A DNA stretch of 5,734 bases, taken from assembly GCA_963205465.1 (NCBI GenBank), contig CAUJKG010000270.1, forward strand, positions 1 through 5,734. Reading direction: 5' to 3'. Positions 1-5,734 of the stretch are shown piece after piece; positions within the stretch are counted from its first letter, which is position 1, and each line of letters begins with the position of its first letter. This DNA comes from Pseudomonadota bacterium. Its GTDB lineage: Bacteria; Pseudomonadota; Alphaproteobacteria; Rhizobiales; Xanthobacteraceae. Below the pieces are notes generated by a model that saw nothing but the letters and a program-made list of their open reading frames with translations, was not told the origin of the DNA and made no database searches. The translations under genes and the position numbers were made by a program.

Positions 1-9
1 GTAAACGAG

Positions 10-40
10 GAGTCTGATTCAACTGAGTTGAATCAGACTC
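10..40. repeat. Perfect 14-bp inverted repeat with 3-nt loop, carrying four GANTC sites
   Basis: The left arm GAGTCTGATTCAAC (10-23) is the exact reverse complement of the right arm GTTGAATCAGACTC (27-40), with loop TGA (24-26). Each arm holds two GANTC sites spaced by six bases: 10-14 and 16-20 on the left, 30-34 and 36-40 on the right. GANTC is the target of CcrM, the cell-cycle adenine methylase of alphaproteobacteria. No T-run follows on either strand, so it is not a textbook intrinsic terminator. It could be a dispersed palindromic repeat, a protein-binding site, or a hairpin ending a transcript that enters from the left edge. The structure is seen directly; its role is not known. Confidence 0.9.
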
Positions 41-67
41 TGGGCTGCCCACTTCCCGCATTGTTTG

Positions 68-84
68 CCGTAGTCAGGATACGG
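68..84. repeat. Short inverted repeat CCGTA-7 nt-TACGG
   Basis: CCGTA (68-72) and TACGG (80-84) are exact reverse complements separated by seven bases. The repeat lies just upstream of the larger palindrome at 89-111 and in the promoter region of the crotonase gene. A five-base arm can easily occur by chance, so this is recorded only as a possible secondary regulator site. Confidence 0.3.
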
Positions 85-88
85 TACT

Positions 89-111
89 TTTAGTCAAGTT
101 ACTTGATTAAA
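89..111. promoter_or_regulatory. Candidate operator: 23-bp near-perfect palindrome upstream of the crotonase gene
   Basis: The core TCAAGTTACTTGA (94-106) is a perfect 6+1+6 palindrome centred on T100. It extends outward to 89-111 (TTTA on the left, TAAA on the right) with a single mismatched pair, G93/T107. The site ends 47 bases before the ATG at 159, the usual place for a repressor site in a short 5' region. Size and symmetry fit a dimeric helix-turn-helix regulator such as MarR or TetR family members, which commonly control aromatic and acyl-CoA catabolic genes. No clear -35/-10 pair could be assigned; TTAAAT (107-112) is a weak -10 candidate overlapping the palindrome. No regulator gene lies in the window, so the cognate protein is unknown. 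Confidence 0.55.
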
Positions 112-146
112 TCGGCCCGCGGGGCTAGGAAAGACCGTCCATCTTC

Positions 147-150
147 GAGG
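147..150 (+). promoter_or_regulatory. Ribosome binding site of the crotonase gene
   Basis: GAGG lies eight bases before the ATG at 159. It supports this start over the next in-frame Met, at codon 38, which would delete the first strand of the crotonase fold. Confidence 0.65.
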
Positions 151-158
151 TCATTCCC

Positions 159-968
159 ATGTCCGCGCGCTACGCTTCCTATACCCGGCTCAGAATAACC
201 ACCCCCGCCGAACGGGTGCTGAAAATCGAACTGAACCGCCCCGAGCGGCTGAACGCCACCGACGAAGCCATGCATCTGGAGTTGGTGCAGATCTGGCGCG
301 ATATCGACAACGATCCGGATATTTCGGTTTCGATCCTGACCGGCGCCGGCAAGGCGTTCTCCGCGGGCGGCGATTTCGAACTCATTGAAGGCAACATCAA
401 CGATCCGGTGCGCCGCGCCGCAAACTGGAAGCAGGCGCGCGACCTCGTTTATAATATCGTGAACAGTTCGAAGCCGATCGTAAGCGCGATGCGCGGACCG
501 GCGGTCGGTGCAGGGCTGACTGCCGGCCTGCTCGCGGATATTTCGATCGTCGCGAAAAACGCCAAGATTATCGATGGCCACACGCGGCTCGGCGTTGCGG
601 CGGGAGACCATGCGGCGATCATCTGGCCGTTGCTCTGCGGAATGGCAAAGGCAAAATATTATCTCCTGCTCTGCGACCGGATATCGGGCGAGGAAGCCGA
701 GCGCATCGGCCTCGTTTCGCTTGCAGTCGAGGACGAAGAACTCGACGCTAAAGCATTGGAAATCGCCAAACGCCTCGCCGAAGGCGCGCCGAGCGCGATC
801 CGCTGGACCAAATACGCGCTCAACAACTGGCTGCGGACGGCGGGCCCCGCCTTCGACGCCTCTCTCGCGCTGGAATTCCTCGGCTTCGCAGGCACCGAGG
901 TAAAGGAAGGACTGGCGTCGCATCGCGAGAAGCGCGCGCCGAAGTTCGATCCTGACAGCCCGGTCTGA
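159..968 (+). CDS. Enoyl-CoA hydratase/isomerase (crotonase) family protein, atypical active site
   Basis: A 269-residue protein, the usual length for a single-domain crotonase, which acts on CoA thioesters in the cytoplasm. Family features seen: ELNRPERLNA (24-33), the first oxyanion-hole segment AFSAGGD (66-72), the second segment RGPAVGAG (112-119), the AD pair at 126-127, HTRLGVAAGDH (141-151), the GEEAERIGLV helix (177-186) and a C-terminal KEGLASHREKRAPKF (249-263). Aligned by eye to mitochondrial enoyl-CoA hydratase, the two catalytic glutamates (Glu144 and Glu164 in rat) correspond to Thr121 and His141. Simple hydratase activity is therefore doubtful; Asp150 lies close to the acidic residue used by some isomerases and may be catalytic (inference). 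Isomerase, hydrolase, dehalogenase or C-C lyase activity are all possible in this superfamily. The gene is convergent to the acyl-CoA ligase operon and has its own upstream region with a candidate operator, so it is probably regulated separately but serves related CoA-thioester chemistry. Confidence 0.9.
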   Translation: MSARYASYTRLRITTPAERVLKIELNRPERLNATDEAMHLELVQIWRDIDNDPDISVSILTGAGKAFSAGGDFELIEGNINDPVRRAANWKQARDLVYNIVNSSKPIVSAMRGPAVGAGLTAGLLADISIVAKNAKIIDGHTRLGVAAGDHAAIIWPLLCGMAKAKYYLLLCDRISGEEAERIGLVSLAVEDEELDAKALEIAKRLAEGAPSAIRWTKYALNNWLRTAGPAFDASLALEFLGFAGTEVKEGLASHREKRAPKFDPDSPV

Positions 969-1097
969 GAGTTATTCGAGAAGCGCTTTCATCGTGCCTC
1001 ATGGCGAGGAGCCATACACTGGCCGGCATTGGCGGACTTGTGTACGGCGTCTCGACCCATGAAGTGCTTTGCGAAGCATCTCTGAGAAGCCGAAAAA
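969..1097. other. Convergent intergenic gap with weak hairpins, no clear terminator
   Basis: This 129-bp gap separates the stop codons of two genes that face each other. It holds two small perfect stems: ATGGC-GAGGA-GCCAT (1001-1015) and TGCTT-TGCG-AAGCA (1065-1078, with one extra G-T pair at 1064/1079). Neither is followed by a T-run on either strand; the only T-run on the minus strand directly follows the ligase stop and precedes the stem. No gene or RNA was recognised here. The hairpins could slow or end transcription weakly, or termination could be Rho-dependent. Confidence 0.5.
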
Positions 1098-2645
1098 CTA
1101 AATCTTCCGGCTCCTGCCCGCCCAATATTGCTCGCGCAGCAAATTCTTCTGGATTTTGCCGGAGGCGTTTCGCGGCAACATCTCCGCGAAATCGACCGAT
1201 TTCGGAATCTTGAAGCCGCCGAGTTTGCCCCGGCAGAAATCGAGCAAACCGGCCTGATCGATCCGGGCAGCAGGGCGCAGCACTACGACCGCTTTTACCG
1301 CCTCGCCCCATCTGTCATCGGGCACGCCCACCACCGCGACATCGAGCACGGCCGGATGGCTGGAAAGGACGTGCTCGACTTCGATCGGATAAACATTTTC
1401 ACCGCCGGAGACGATGAGATCCTTTTTCCGGTCGACGAGATAGAAGCGCTCTTCCGCATCCTTGCGCGCCAGATCACCGGTTCGAAGCCAGCCGTCGACC
1501 AGCGTTTCCGCACTTTCCGCGGGCCGACGCCAATATCCGGTCATCAGCGAGCCAGAGCGCACCGCAAGCTCGCCTACATCGTCGGTCGGCCGACCATCGT
1601 CGCCGAGCACCGCCACCTCGTAGCCGACCATGGCACGACCACATGAACGCAGAATTTCCGGGCTCTCTTTCAAGCCACGCAGATGGTCCTCATCGTCTAG
1701 AATGGTCACGAGAACGCCGGCTTCGGTCTGCCCGTAAGTCTGGAGAAATTTTGCGCCCATGGTTTCGACGGCGCGGGCCAGCCGATCTTCCGGGATAGGC
1801 GAGCCGCCATACATCACCCGCTCGACGCGGCTGAAGTCCGTTTTCGCAAACCTCGGATCTTCCAGAAGGGCGAGCAACATGGACGGAACGAAACCGGCCG
1901 CGGTTACTCCTTCCGCTTCGATCAGGTCCAGCGTTGCGCCCGTCTCGAATTTCGGCAGCACGACGATCGTGGCCCCCGCCGCCATATGAGCCAATTGATA
2001 GATGAAGCCGCCGGCATGGAACTGGGGAATGGCCTGGAGCTTAACGTCGTTCTCGCTGACCTTCAGTCCGATCGTGCTCAGGACGGTGCCGAGAAAAAAG
2101 CGGTCGTGAGGAAGCATCACCCCTTTCGGACGCCCCGTGGTGCCGCTCGTATACATAATCGAAAACAGATCGCCGCCGCCGACGCTCGGCGCCATTTCCG
2201 TGGCCGCCGATTTCAACAACAGATCGTCGTAGCCGTGGACGGATGCTGTCGTCGCCTCGCCGATGCCGATCCACAGCCGCGGATGCTTTGCGAGATCGCG
2301 CAGGCCGGCAGCACTTTGCGCGAGGTCAGTGCTATAGATGACCGCGCTCGCCTCGCAATCGTCGGCGATATAAGCGAGTTCGACAGGGGTAAGACGAAAA
2401 TTCAGCGGTACCCATACCGCGCCGATGGCGGCGATCGCGTACACCGCTTCGATATGTTCGGCACAGTTGCTGGACAGCACCGCAACCCGCTGCCCCGGCT
2501 CGATGCCGAGCCCGCGCAATGCGTTAGCGAAGCGAAGGGTGCGCTCCGCCGTCTGCGCATAAGTAAAGCGCCGTGCCCCGCAGACCACGGCGGTTTTCTC
2601 CGCCCGCGAAGCGCGTTGCCGCCACAGAATCTGGTCGATCAGCAT
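1098..2645 (-). CDS. AMP-forming acyl-CoA synthetase/ligase (ANL superfamily)
   Basis: A 515-residue cytoplasmic enzyme that should adenylate a carboxylic acid with ATP and then form its CoA thioester. All core motifs are present in order: the phosphate-binding loop YTSGTTGRPKG (165-175), the QFHAGG segment (208-213), YGQTE (304-308), GWLRTGDL (385-392), the hinge DRKKD (405-409), SGGENVYPIEVE (413-424) and the C-terminal PRNASGK (491-497) with catalytic lysine Lys497. Nothing suggests inactivation. The length and N-terminus match stand-alone fatty-acid or aromatic-acid CoA ligases; the acid substrate cannot be told from sequence. It is the last gene of the minus-strand operon, eight bases after the amidohydrolase stop. 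An in-frame stop lies ten codons upstream with no other start codon between, which fixes the ATG at 2645. No good Shine-Dalgarno precedes it, so translation probably depends on coupling to the amidohydrolase. It probably activates the acid released by that hydrolase (inference). Confidence 0.93.
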   Translation of the reverse strand: MLIDQILWRQRASRAEKTAVVCGARRFTYAQTAERTLRFANALRGLGIEPGQRVAVLSSNCAEHIEAVYAIAAIGAVWVPLNFRLTPVELAYIADDCEASAVIYSTDLAQSAAGLRDLAKHPRLWIGIGEATTASVHGYDDLLLKSAATEMAPSVGGGDLFSIMYTSGTTGRPKGVMLPHDRFFLGTVLSTIGLKVSENDVKLQAIPQFHAGGFIYQLAHMAAGATIVVLPKFETGATLDLIEAEGVTAAGFVPSMLLALLEDPRFAKTDFSRVERVMYGGSPIPEDRLARAVETMGAKFLQTYGQTEAGVLVTILDDEDHLRGLKESPEILRSCGRAMVGYEVAVLGDDGRPTDDVGELAVRSGSLMTGYWRRPAESAETLVDGWLRTGDLARKDAEERFYLVDRKKDLIVSGGENVYPIEVEHVLSSHPAVLDVAVVGVPDDRWGEAVKAVVVLRPAARIDQAGLLDFCRGKLGGFKIPKSVDFAEMLPRNASGKIQKNLLREQYWAGRSRKI

Positions 2646-2653
2646 AGGCCGTT

Positions 2654-4369
2654 CTAACCGAGCAGGCCGGCATCATAAACCGGCTCGCCGCCGACAAGCG
2701 TCAGGCGCGTCTTGGCGGAGCCGATCTCCTCGACATCGCAATTCATCAGGTCGCGGTCCACAACGACGAGATCTGCGTGATTGCCGGGGCTGAGCGAGCC
2801 GATGCCTTGCCACTGCAGCACGCGCGCGGCGTCGTCGGTCCACATGCCGATGGCTTGCCGGCGCGAAATTTTCTGATCCGGCCCGAGATTGCGGAATCTC
2901 GATCCCGCAAACTCATGAGTCAAAGCGAGTTGCATCTGTTCGTATGGGTTCTTCGGCCCCCAATCCGAGCCCGCCGCGACGGCAAATCCTGCATCGAAGA
3001 AGCGGCGCAGCGGCATCAAATCGGCGAAGTTCACCTTATCCATGCGCTGCCGGAACAGCTCGCCCTTGCCCCAGCAGAAGGACATCGACGTCGTGAAGTC
3101 CATATTCAGCTGCGCATATCGCTTCACCTGCTCCGGCTCGATGAACACGGCGTGATTGAGGATCCATTTTAGCGACCGGATATCGAATTCCTTGGCGATC
3201 GCCTCCAGCCGCGAAAGGTTCTCTTCATGCGCCTGCGTCCCCATGCACATGGTGTTCAGGCGAATGCGCTTCTCGGCGCAGAAGCGCATCACGGTCTCAG
3301 CCTTCTCAGGCGTTATGTGGAAATATCCGCAGGTCTCCTCGCCGTAAGGGCCGCGATAAGGATCGCGCATCAACATGCCGCCAGGGAAACAGGTGCCATC
3401 CCACATGATGGTCACGCCGTTGAACCTGAACCAATCGTCTTTCAGTTGAATGGAGTTGGCGGCATCCTCGAGACGGGCCATAAAATCCGGCATCTCGCGC
3501 GGCTTGCTCCACGGCATGCCGTAGGACTCCGCCTCCTGGGACGCCATCACGCGCATGCGCAGTTCGTCCTTGCGCCGCATGGTGCGATAGGCGTCGATCA
3601 GCTTCTTGTCCATCATATGGTTTTCGTAGACGCCGGTAACGCCCAGGCGATGATAAGCGCCGATCGCCGTTTTCGTGCCGGGGACCAGCAACTCGAACTT
3701 CAGGAACGGAATCTTGAGCCAGAGCTCATTCGCGTAGGCGTCGTTGCTGTAATAGTTCGTGACCGATCCGAACATTCTGCCGGTCGGTTTTCCGTCTTTC
3801 TCCTTTTCGATCCAGACATTGCTGATGCGCTCGGGCGTGTGTTCTCCGATCCCGAGCATTTTCAGCGCGAGCGAGTTGAACGTGATGGCGTTCGGCAGCG
3901 AAGGCGCCCACGCCTGAATCACGACGGGATGGTTCTCGGTGGCCTTGTCGAGAACATGCCGCGAAGGCAGTTCCCCTTCCTTCAGATTCTTGTACGAGCG
4001 CTCGATGAAATAGTGGGCATCGCCGACCGGGGTGGTCATGATCCATTCGTTGGGCGGCGTCGCTTGCGCCCGCTTGCGGACGCGCTCGACGATATCGTCG
4101 TGACTCTGCGCGTCGAGAATATCCACCAATGGCTCCTGCAAAGAGCCGTAATGCAGCAAATGCGGATGGGTATCGATAAAGCCGGGGAAAATCGCGGCAC
4201 CGGCAACATCCACTTCCCGCGCATGGTTCGGCGCAGCGGCGCGCACCTCCGCGAGGGAGCCCAGCGCTTCGATCTTTCCGTCCCGGACCAGTAGCGCTTC
4301 CGCGACCGTATCGTTCTTGTCCATGGACTGGACGACGCCGCCGACAAGAAGAAGAGGATCGTTTTTCAT
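2654..4369 (-). CDS. Amidohydrolase family protein (amidohydrolase_3 / YtcJ-like) with altered metal site
   Basis: A 571-residue protein with the composite layout of this family: an N-terminal beta-sandwich part (about 1-60, with VRDGKIEALGS at 28-38), a metal-dependent TIM barrel, and a C-terminal return to the sandwich (GSLSPGNHADLVVVDRD, 524-540). Ligands that can be seen are the strand-1 pair His68 and His70 (PGFIDTHPH, 62-70), His406 (ILNHA, 403-407) and Asp469 (AAGSDWGP, 465-472). The strand-4 Lys found in relatives (GVKIFADG) is Thr320 here (GVTIMWDG, 318-325), and the strand-5 His (HAIGD) is Met374 (MCMGT, 374-378). The enzyme may therefore hold one metal ion, or hold it differently. 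No signal peptide is seen, so it is probably cytoplasmic. Relatives hydrolyse amide, formamide and similar bonds; the substrate here is unknown. Its ATG overlaps the livG stop by four bases (ATGA) behind a strong Shine-Dalgarno, and the CoA ligase follows after eight bases, tying it to both import and CoA activation. Confidence 0.88.
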   Translation of the reverse strand: MKNDPLLLVGGVVQSMDKNDTVAEALLVRDGKIEALGSLAEVRAAAPNHAREVDVAGAAIFPGFIDTHPHLLHYGSLQEPLVDILDAQSHDDIVERVRKRAQATPPNEWIMTTPVGDAHYFIERSYKNLKEGELPSRHVLDKATENHPVVIQAWAPSLPNAITFNSLALKMLGIGEHTPERISNVWIEKEKDGKPTGRMFGSVTNYYSNDAYANELWLKIPFLKFELLVPGTKTAIGAYHRLGVTGVYENHMMDKKLIDAYRTMRRKDELRMRVMASQEAESYGMPWSKPREMPDFMARLEDAANSIQLKDDWFRFNGVTIMWDGTCFPGGMLMRDPYRGPYGEETCGYFHITPEKAETVMRFCAEKRIRLNTMCMGTQAHEENLSRLEAIAKEFDIRSLKWILNHAVFIEPEQVKRYAQLNMDFTTSMSFCWGKGELFRQRMDKVNFADLMPLRRFFDAGFAVAAGSDWGPKNPYEQMQLALTHEFAGSRFRNLGPDQKISRRQAIGMWTDDAARVLQWQGIGSLSPGNHADLVVVDRDLMNCDVEEIGSAKTRLTLVGGEPVYDAGLLG

Positions 4370-5187
4370 TGGCTTGCCTCCTGCTTCGCTCCCGCCAGAT
4401 GATCGCCCTTTCGGCCCAGATATGACGCAAGCACGTCGGGATTTACCCGCACTTCCTCATATGAACCTTCCGCGATTTTCTTGCCGAAATTCAGCACGAT
4501 GATGCGCTTCGCCACGGAAGCGATGAATTTCATCTTGTGTTCGATGACGAGGATCGAAATCCCGCGCGAAGCGATCTTGTTGATGTCGTCCGAGATTTCG
4601 TCGGTTTCGCGGACGTTCATCCCGGCAGCGGGCTCGTCCACAAGCATGATGCGCGGCTCCGACACCAGCGCGCGAGCGAGTTCGACCCGGCGCCGGTCGG
4701 CATAGGACAGTTCACCCACGGCGCGATGCGGCGTGTTCGCGAGCATAGGCGCGACATAGCTCAACGCATTCATGGATTTCTCACGCAATGCGGCATCGCG
4801 AGCGGCGACCGCGCCGGAACGCAACAACACCGACCACCACGACGTCTTGCAATCGGTGTAACCGCCGACCATGACGTTTTCCAGAACCGTCTGCCCGAGC
4901 GCCAGACGAATATTCTGGAAGGTCCGCGAAATTCCCTTATCGAACACTTCCCACGGCTTCAACGTGAGCAAATTGGCGGTTTCGCCTGTTATGGAAACCT
5001 GCCCGCTGTCAGCGCGGATAAGACCGGTAATGAGATTGAACAGCGTGGTCTTGCCGGACCCGTTCGGACCGATGATGCCAAGTGTCTCTCCCTGATTCAG
5101 ATGCAGGCTTACATCAGACACGGCGTGAATGCCGCCAAAGGATTTTTTGGCATTAGCAACGACAAGCAGCGGACTTTCGGCGTTCAT
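4366..5187 (-). CDS. livG: Branched-chain amino acid-type ABC transporter ATP-binding protein, LivG-like
   Basis: A 273-residue ATPase of the hydrophobic amino acid uptake (HAAT/Liv) importer type, acting at the inner face of the cytoplasmic membrane. Seen in order: FGGIHAVSDVSL (17-28), Walker A GPNGSGKTT (40-48), Q-loop RTFQN (88-92, Gln91), ABC signature LSYADRRRVELARAL (160-174), Walker B IMLVDEP (180-186) with catalytic Glu185, and H-loop VIEHKMKFI (214-222) with His217. The signature has Ala163 where most ABC proteins have the invariant-type Gly and Asp164 for Gln; all other ATPase residues are intact. The gene starts seven bases after the LivM-like permease stop, and its 3' end overlaps the amidohydrolase start. 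A LivF-type second ATPase, usually the next gene, is absent here and may lie upstream beyond the window. In many soil alphaproteobacteria such importers carry aromatic or other organic acids rather than leucine, so the symbol denotes the family and not the substrate. Confidence 0.92.
   Translation of the reverse strand: MNAESPLLVVANAKKSFGGIHAVSDVSLHLNQGETLGIIGPNGSGKTTLFNLITGLIRADSGQVSITGETANLLTLKPWEVFDKGISRTFQNIRLALGQTVLENVMVGGYTDCKTSWWSVLLRSGAVAARDAALREKSMNALSYVAPMLANTPHRAVGELSYADRRRVELARALVSEPRIMLVDEPAAGMNVRETDEISDDINKIASRGISILVIEHKMKFIASVAKRIIVLNFGKKIAEGSYEEVRVNPDVLASYLGRKGDHLAGAKQEASQ
4377..4382 (-). promoter_or_regulatory. Strong ribosome binding site of the amidohydrolase, inside the livG-like gene
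   Basis: On the minus strand AGGAGG stands seven bases before the amidohydrolase ATG (4369-4367). It lies within the last codons of the LivG-like gene, whose stop overlaps the ATG. It fixes the amidohydrolase start and suggests efficient, coupled translation. Confidence 0.8.
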
Positions 5188-5194
5188 GCTGGAC

Positions 5195-5734
5195 CTAGAA
5201 TTTCTCGTAACGCCGGCGAGGATCGGGCAGCAATCCCAGCGGACGGAAAATCAGGATAACGACGAGCATGCCGCCATAGATCAGCAGGCGGTAATCGCCG
5301 AGGAAGCGGAGTTTCTCCGGCGCGACATGCAGAATGATGCCGCCGATCACCGCGCCGACGATATTGCCCATGCCGCCAAGGATGACGGCGGCCAGCACCT
5401 CGATCGAATGCAGCAGTGTGAAATCGTCGGGTGATATGAAACCGATCTGGTGCGCGAACAGCGAGCCGGCGAGCCCGGCAAAAGCGCTGCCGAAGGCAAC
5501 GGTCTGCACCTTGAAGCGCGGAACGTTGAGGCCGAAGCTGGCGACGCCGATGTTATCCTGGCGCAGCGCGGTCCACATTCTTCCGACCCAGGTCACCTGA
5601 TAGCGCCGCGCGACGAATGCCGCCGCGATCAGCGAGATCAGGCACAAATAATAGAAATTCGCCTGTGCCGGCAGTTGCAGTAAGCCGAGATCGATCGGCA
5701 TTTTCGAGGTGTGCCCGAAGATTGATACCGGCTT
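5195..5734 (-). CDS. livM: Branched-chain amino acid-type ABC transporter permease, LivM-like, 5' part outside the window
   Basis: Only the C-terminal 179 residues are visible. The frame stays open to the right edge, with KPVSIFGHTSK preceding the first internal Met at 5701. That stretch resembles the segment before the conserved C-terminal half in LivM proteins, so the Met at 5701 is not the true start. LivM proteins are typically about 300-350 residues, so roughly the first half is missing. Visible features, numbered from the edge: a hydrophobic segment at about 27-43, the cytoplasmic coupling loop GRMWTALRQDNIGVASFG (51-68) that contacts the ATPase, then membrane segments at about 77-95, 108-136 and 149-165. 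The family hallmarks GFISPDDF (98-105), ILGGMGNIVGAVIGG (118-132) and FRPLGLL (163-169) are clear. It is the inner-membrane channel partner of the LivG-like ATPase seven bases downstream. LivH, LivF and the periplasmic binding protein are not in the window. Confidence 0.92.
   Translation of the reverse strand, partial: KPVSIFGHTSKMPIDLGLLQLPAQANFYYLCLISLIAAAFVARRYQVTWVGRMWTALRQDNIGVASFGLNVPRFKVQTVAFGSAFAGLAGSLFAHQIGFISPDDFTLLHSIEVLAAVILGGMGNIVGAVIGGIILHVAPEKLRFLGDYRLLIYGGMLVVILIFRPLGLLPDPRRRYEKF

Noticed and set aside
10..40. Intrinsic terminator for a gene entering from the left edge
   Set aside because: The stem is strong but no T-run follows on either strand and no upstream coding sequence is visible, so termination cannot be claimed.
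10..111. CRISPR array or mobile-element end
   Set aside because: The palindromes at 10-40 and 89-111 are unrelated in sequence, there are no regular direct repeats with spacers, and no transposase or cas gene is present.
99..923. A 274-codon open frame on the minus strand opposite the crotonase gene
   Set aside because: It is antisense to a clear family member, reads as Arg-rich low-conservation sequence without a recognisable domain, and is the kind of open frame G+C-rich codon bias creates.
1001..1213. A 70-codon plus-strand open frame starting in the convergent gap
   Set aside because: No ribosome binding site precedes its ATG, most of it overlaps the conserved C-terminal end of the ligase, and no domain or membrane pattern is convincing.
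3227..4294. A 355-codon open frame on the plus strand within the amidohydrolase gene
   Set aside because: The opposite strand encodes an amidohydrolase with motifs throughout; this frame is rich in Arg, His and Ala with no recognisable domain, typical of an antisense shadow.
5195..5701. A complete short permease starting at the Met at 5701
   Set aside because: The frame stays open to the right edge with LivM-like residues before that Met, and the result would be half the family length, so the gene continues beyond the window.

Overview
The window looks like a piece of an alphaproteobacterial chromosome, most likely from the Bradyrhizobium/Rhodopseudomonas/Afipia side of the Hyphomicrobiales. 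This is inferred from the G+C-rich coding style, the gene content (Liv-type ABC importer genes beside CoA-dependent catabolic genes) and a cluster of GANTC sites, the target of the alphaproteobacterial methylase CcrM. No RNA gene, insertion sequence, CRISPR array or phage gene was seen.

Layout. Positions 1-158 hold no gene but are rich in structure: a perfect 14-bp inverted repeat with a 3-nt loop carrying four GANTC sites (10-40), a small inverted repeat (68-84), and a 23-bp near-perfect palindrome (89-111) that looks like an operator. A plus-strand crotonase-family gene (159-968) follows. A 129-bp convergent gap (969-1097) separates it from a tightly packed minus-strand operon that reads from the right edge leftwards: the 3' part of a LivM-like permease gene (5734-5195, its start lies outside the window), livG-like ATPase (5187-4366), an amidohydrolase (4369-2654) and an AMP-forming acyl-CoA ligase (2645-1098). 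Gaps in the operon are 7 bp, a 4-bp overlap (ATGA) and 8 bp, so these genes are almost certainly co-transcribed; the operon promoter is off the right edge.

How the genes may work together (inference). A branched-chain-amino-acid-type importer brings in a small organic compound, the amidohydrolase cuts an amide, ester or similar bond to release a carboxylic acid, the ligase activates the acid as a CoA thioester, and the crotonase-fold enzyme acts on a CoA thioester under its own, probably repressor-controlled, promoter. The substrate cannot be named from sequence. Two enzymes depart from their family's usual active sites: the crotonase lacks both catalytic glutamates of enoyl-CoA hydratase, and the amidohydrolase has Thr and Met where the usual metal-bridging Lys and strand-5 metal His would be. 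These departures make the locus a reasonable candidate for an uncharacterised uptake-and-catabolism pathway.
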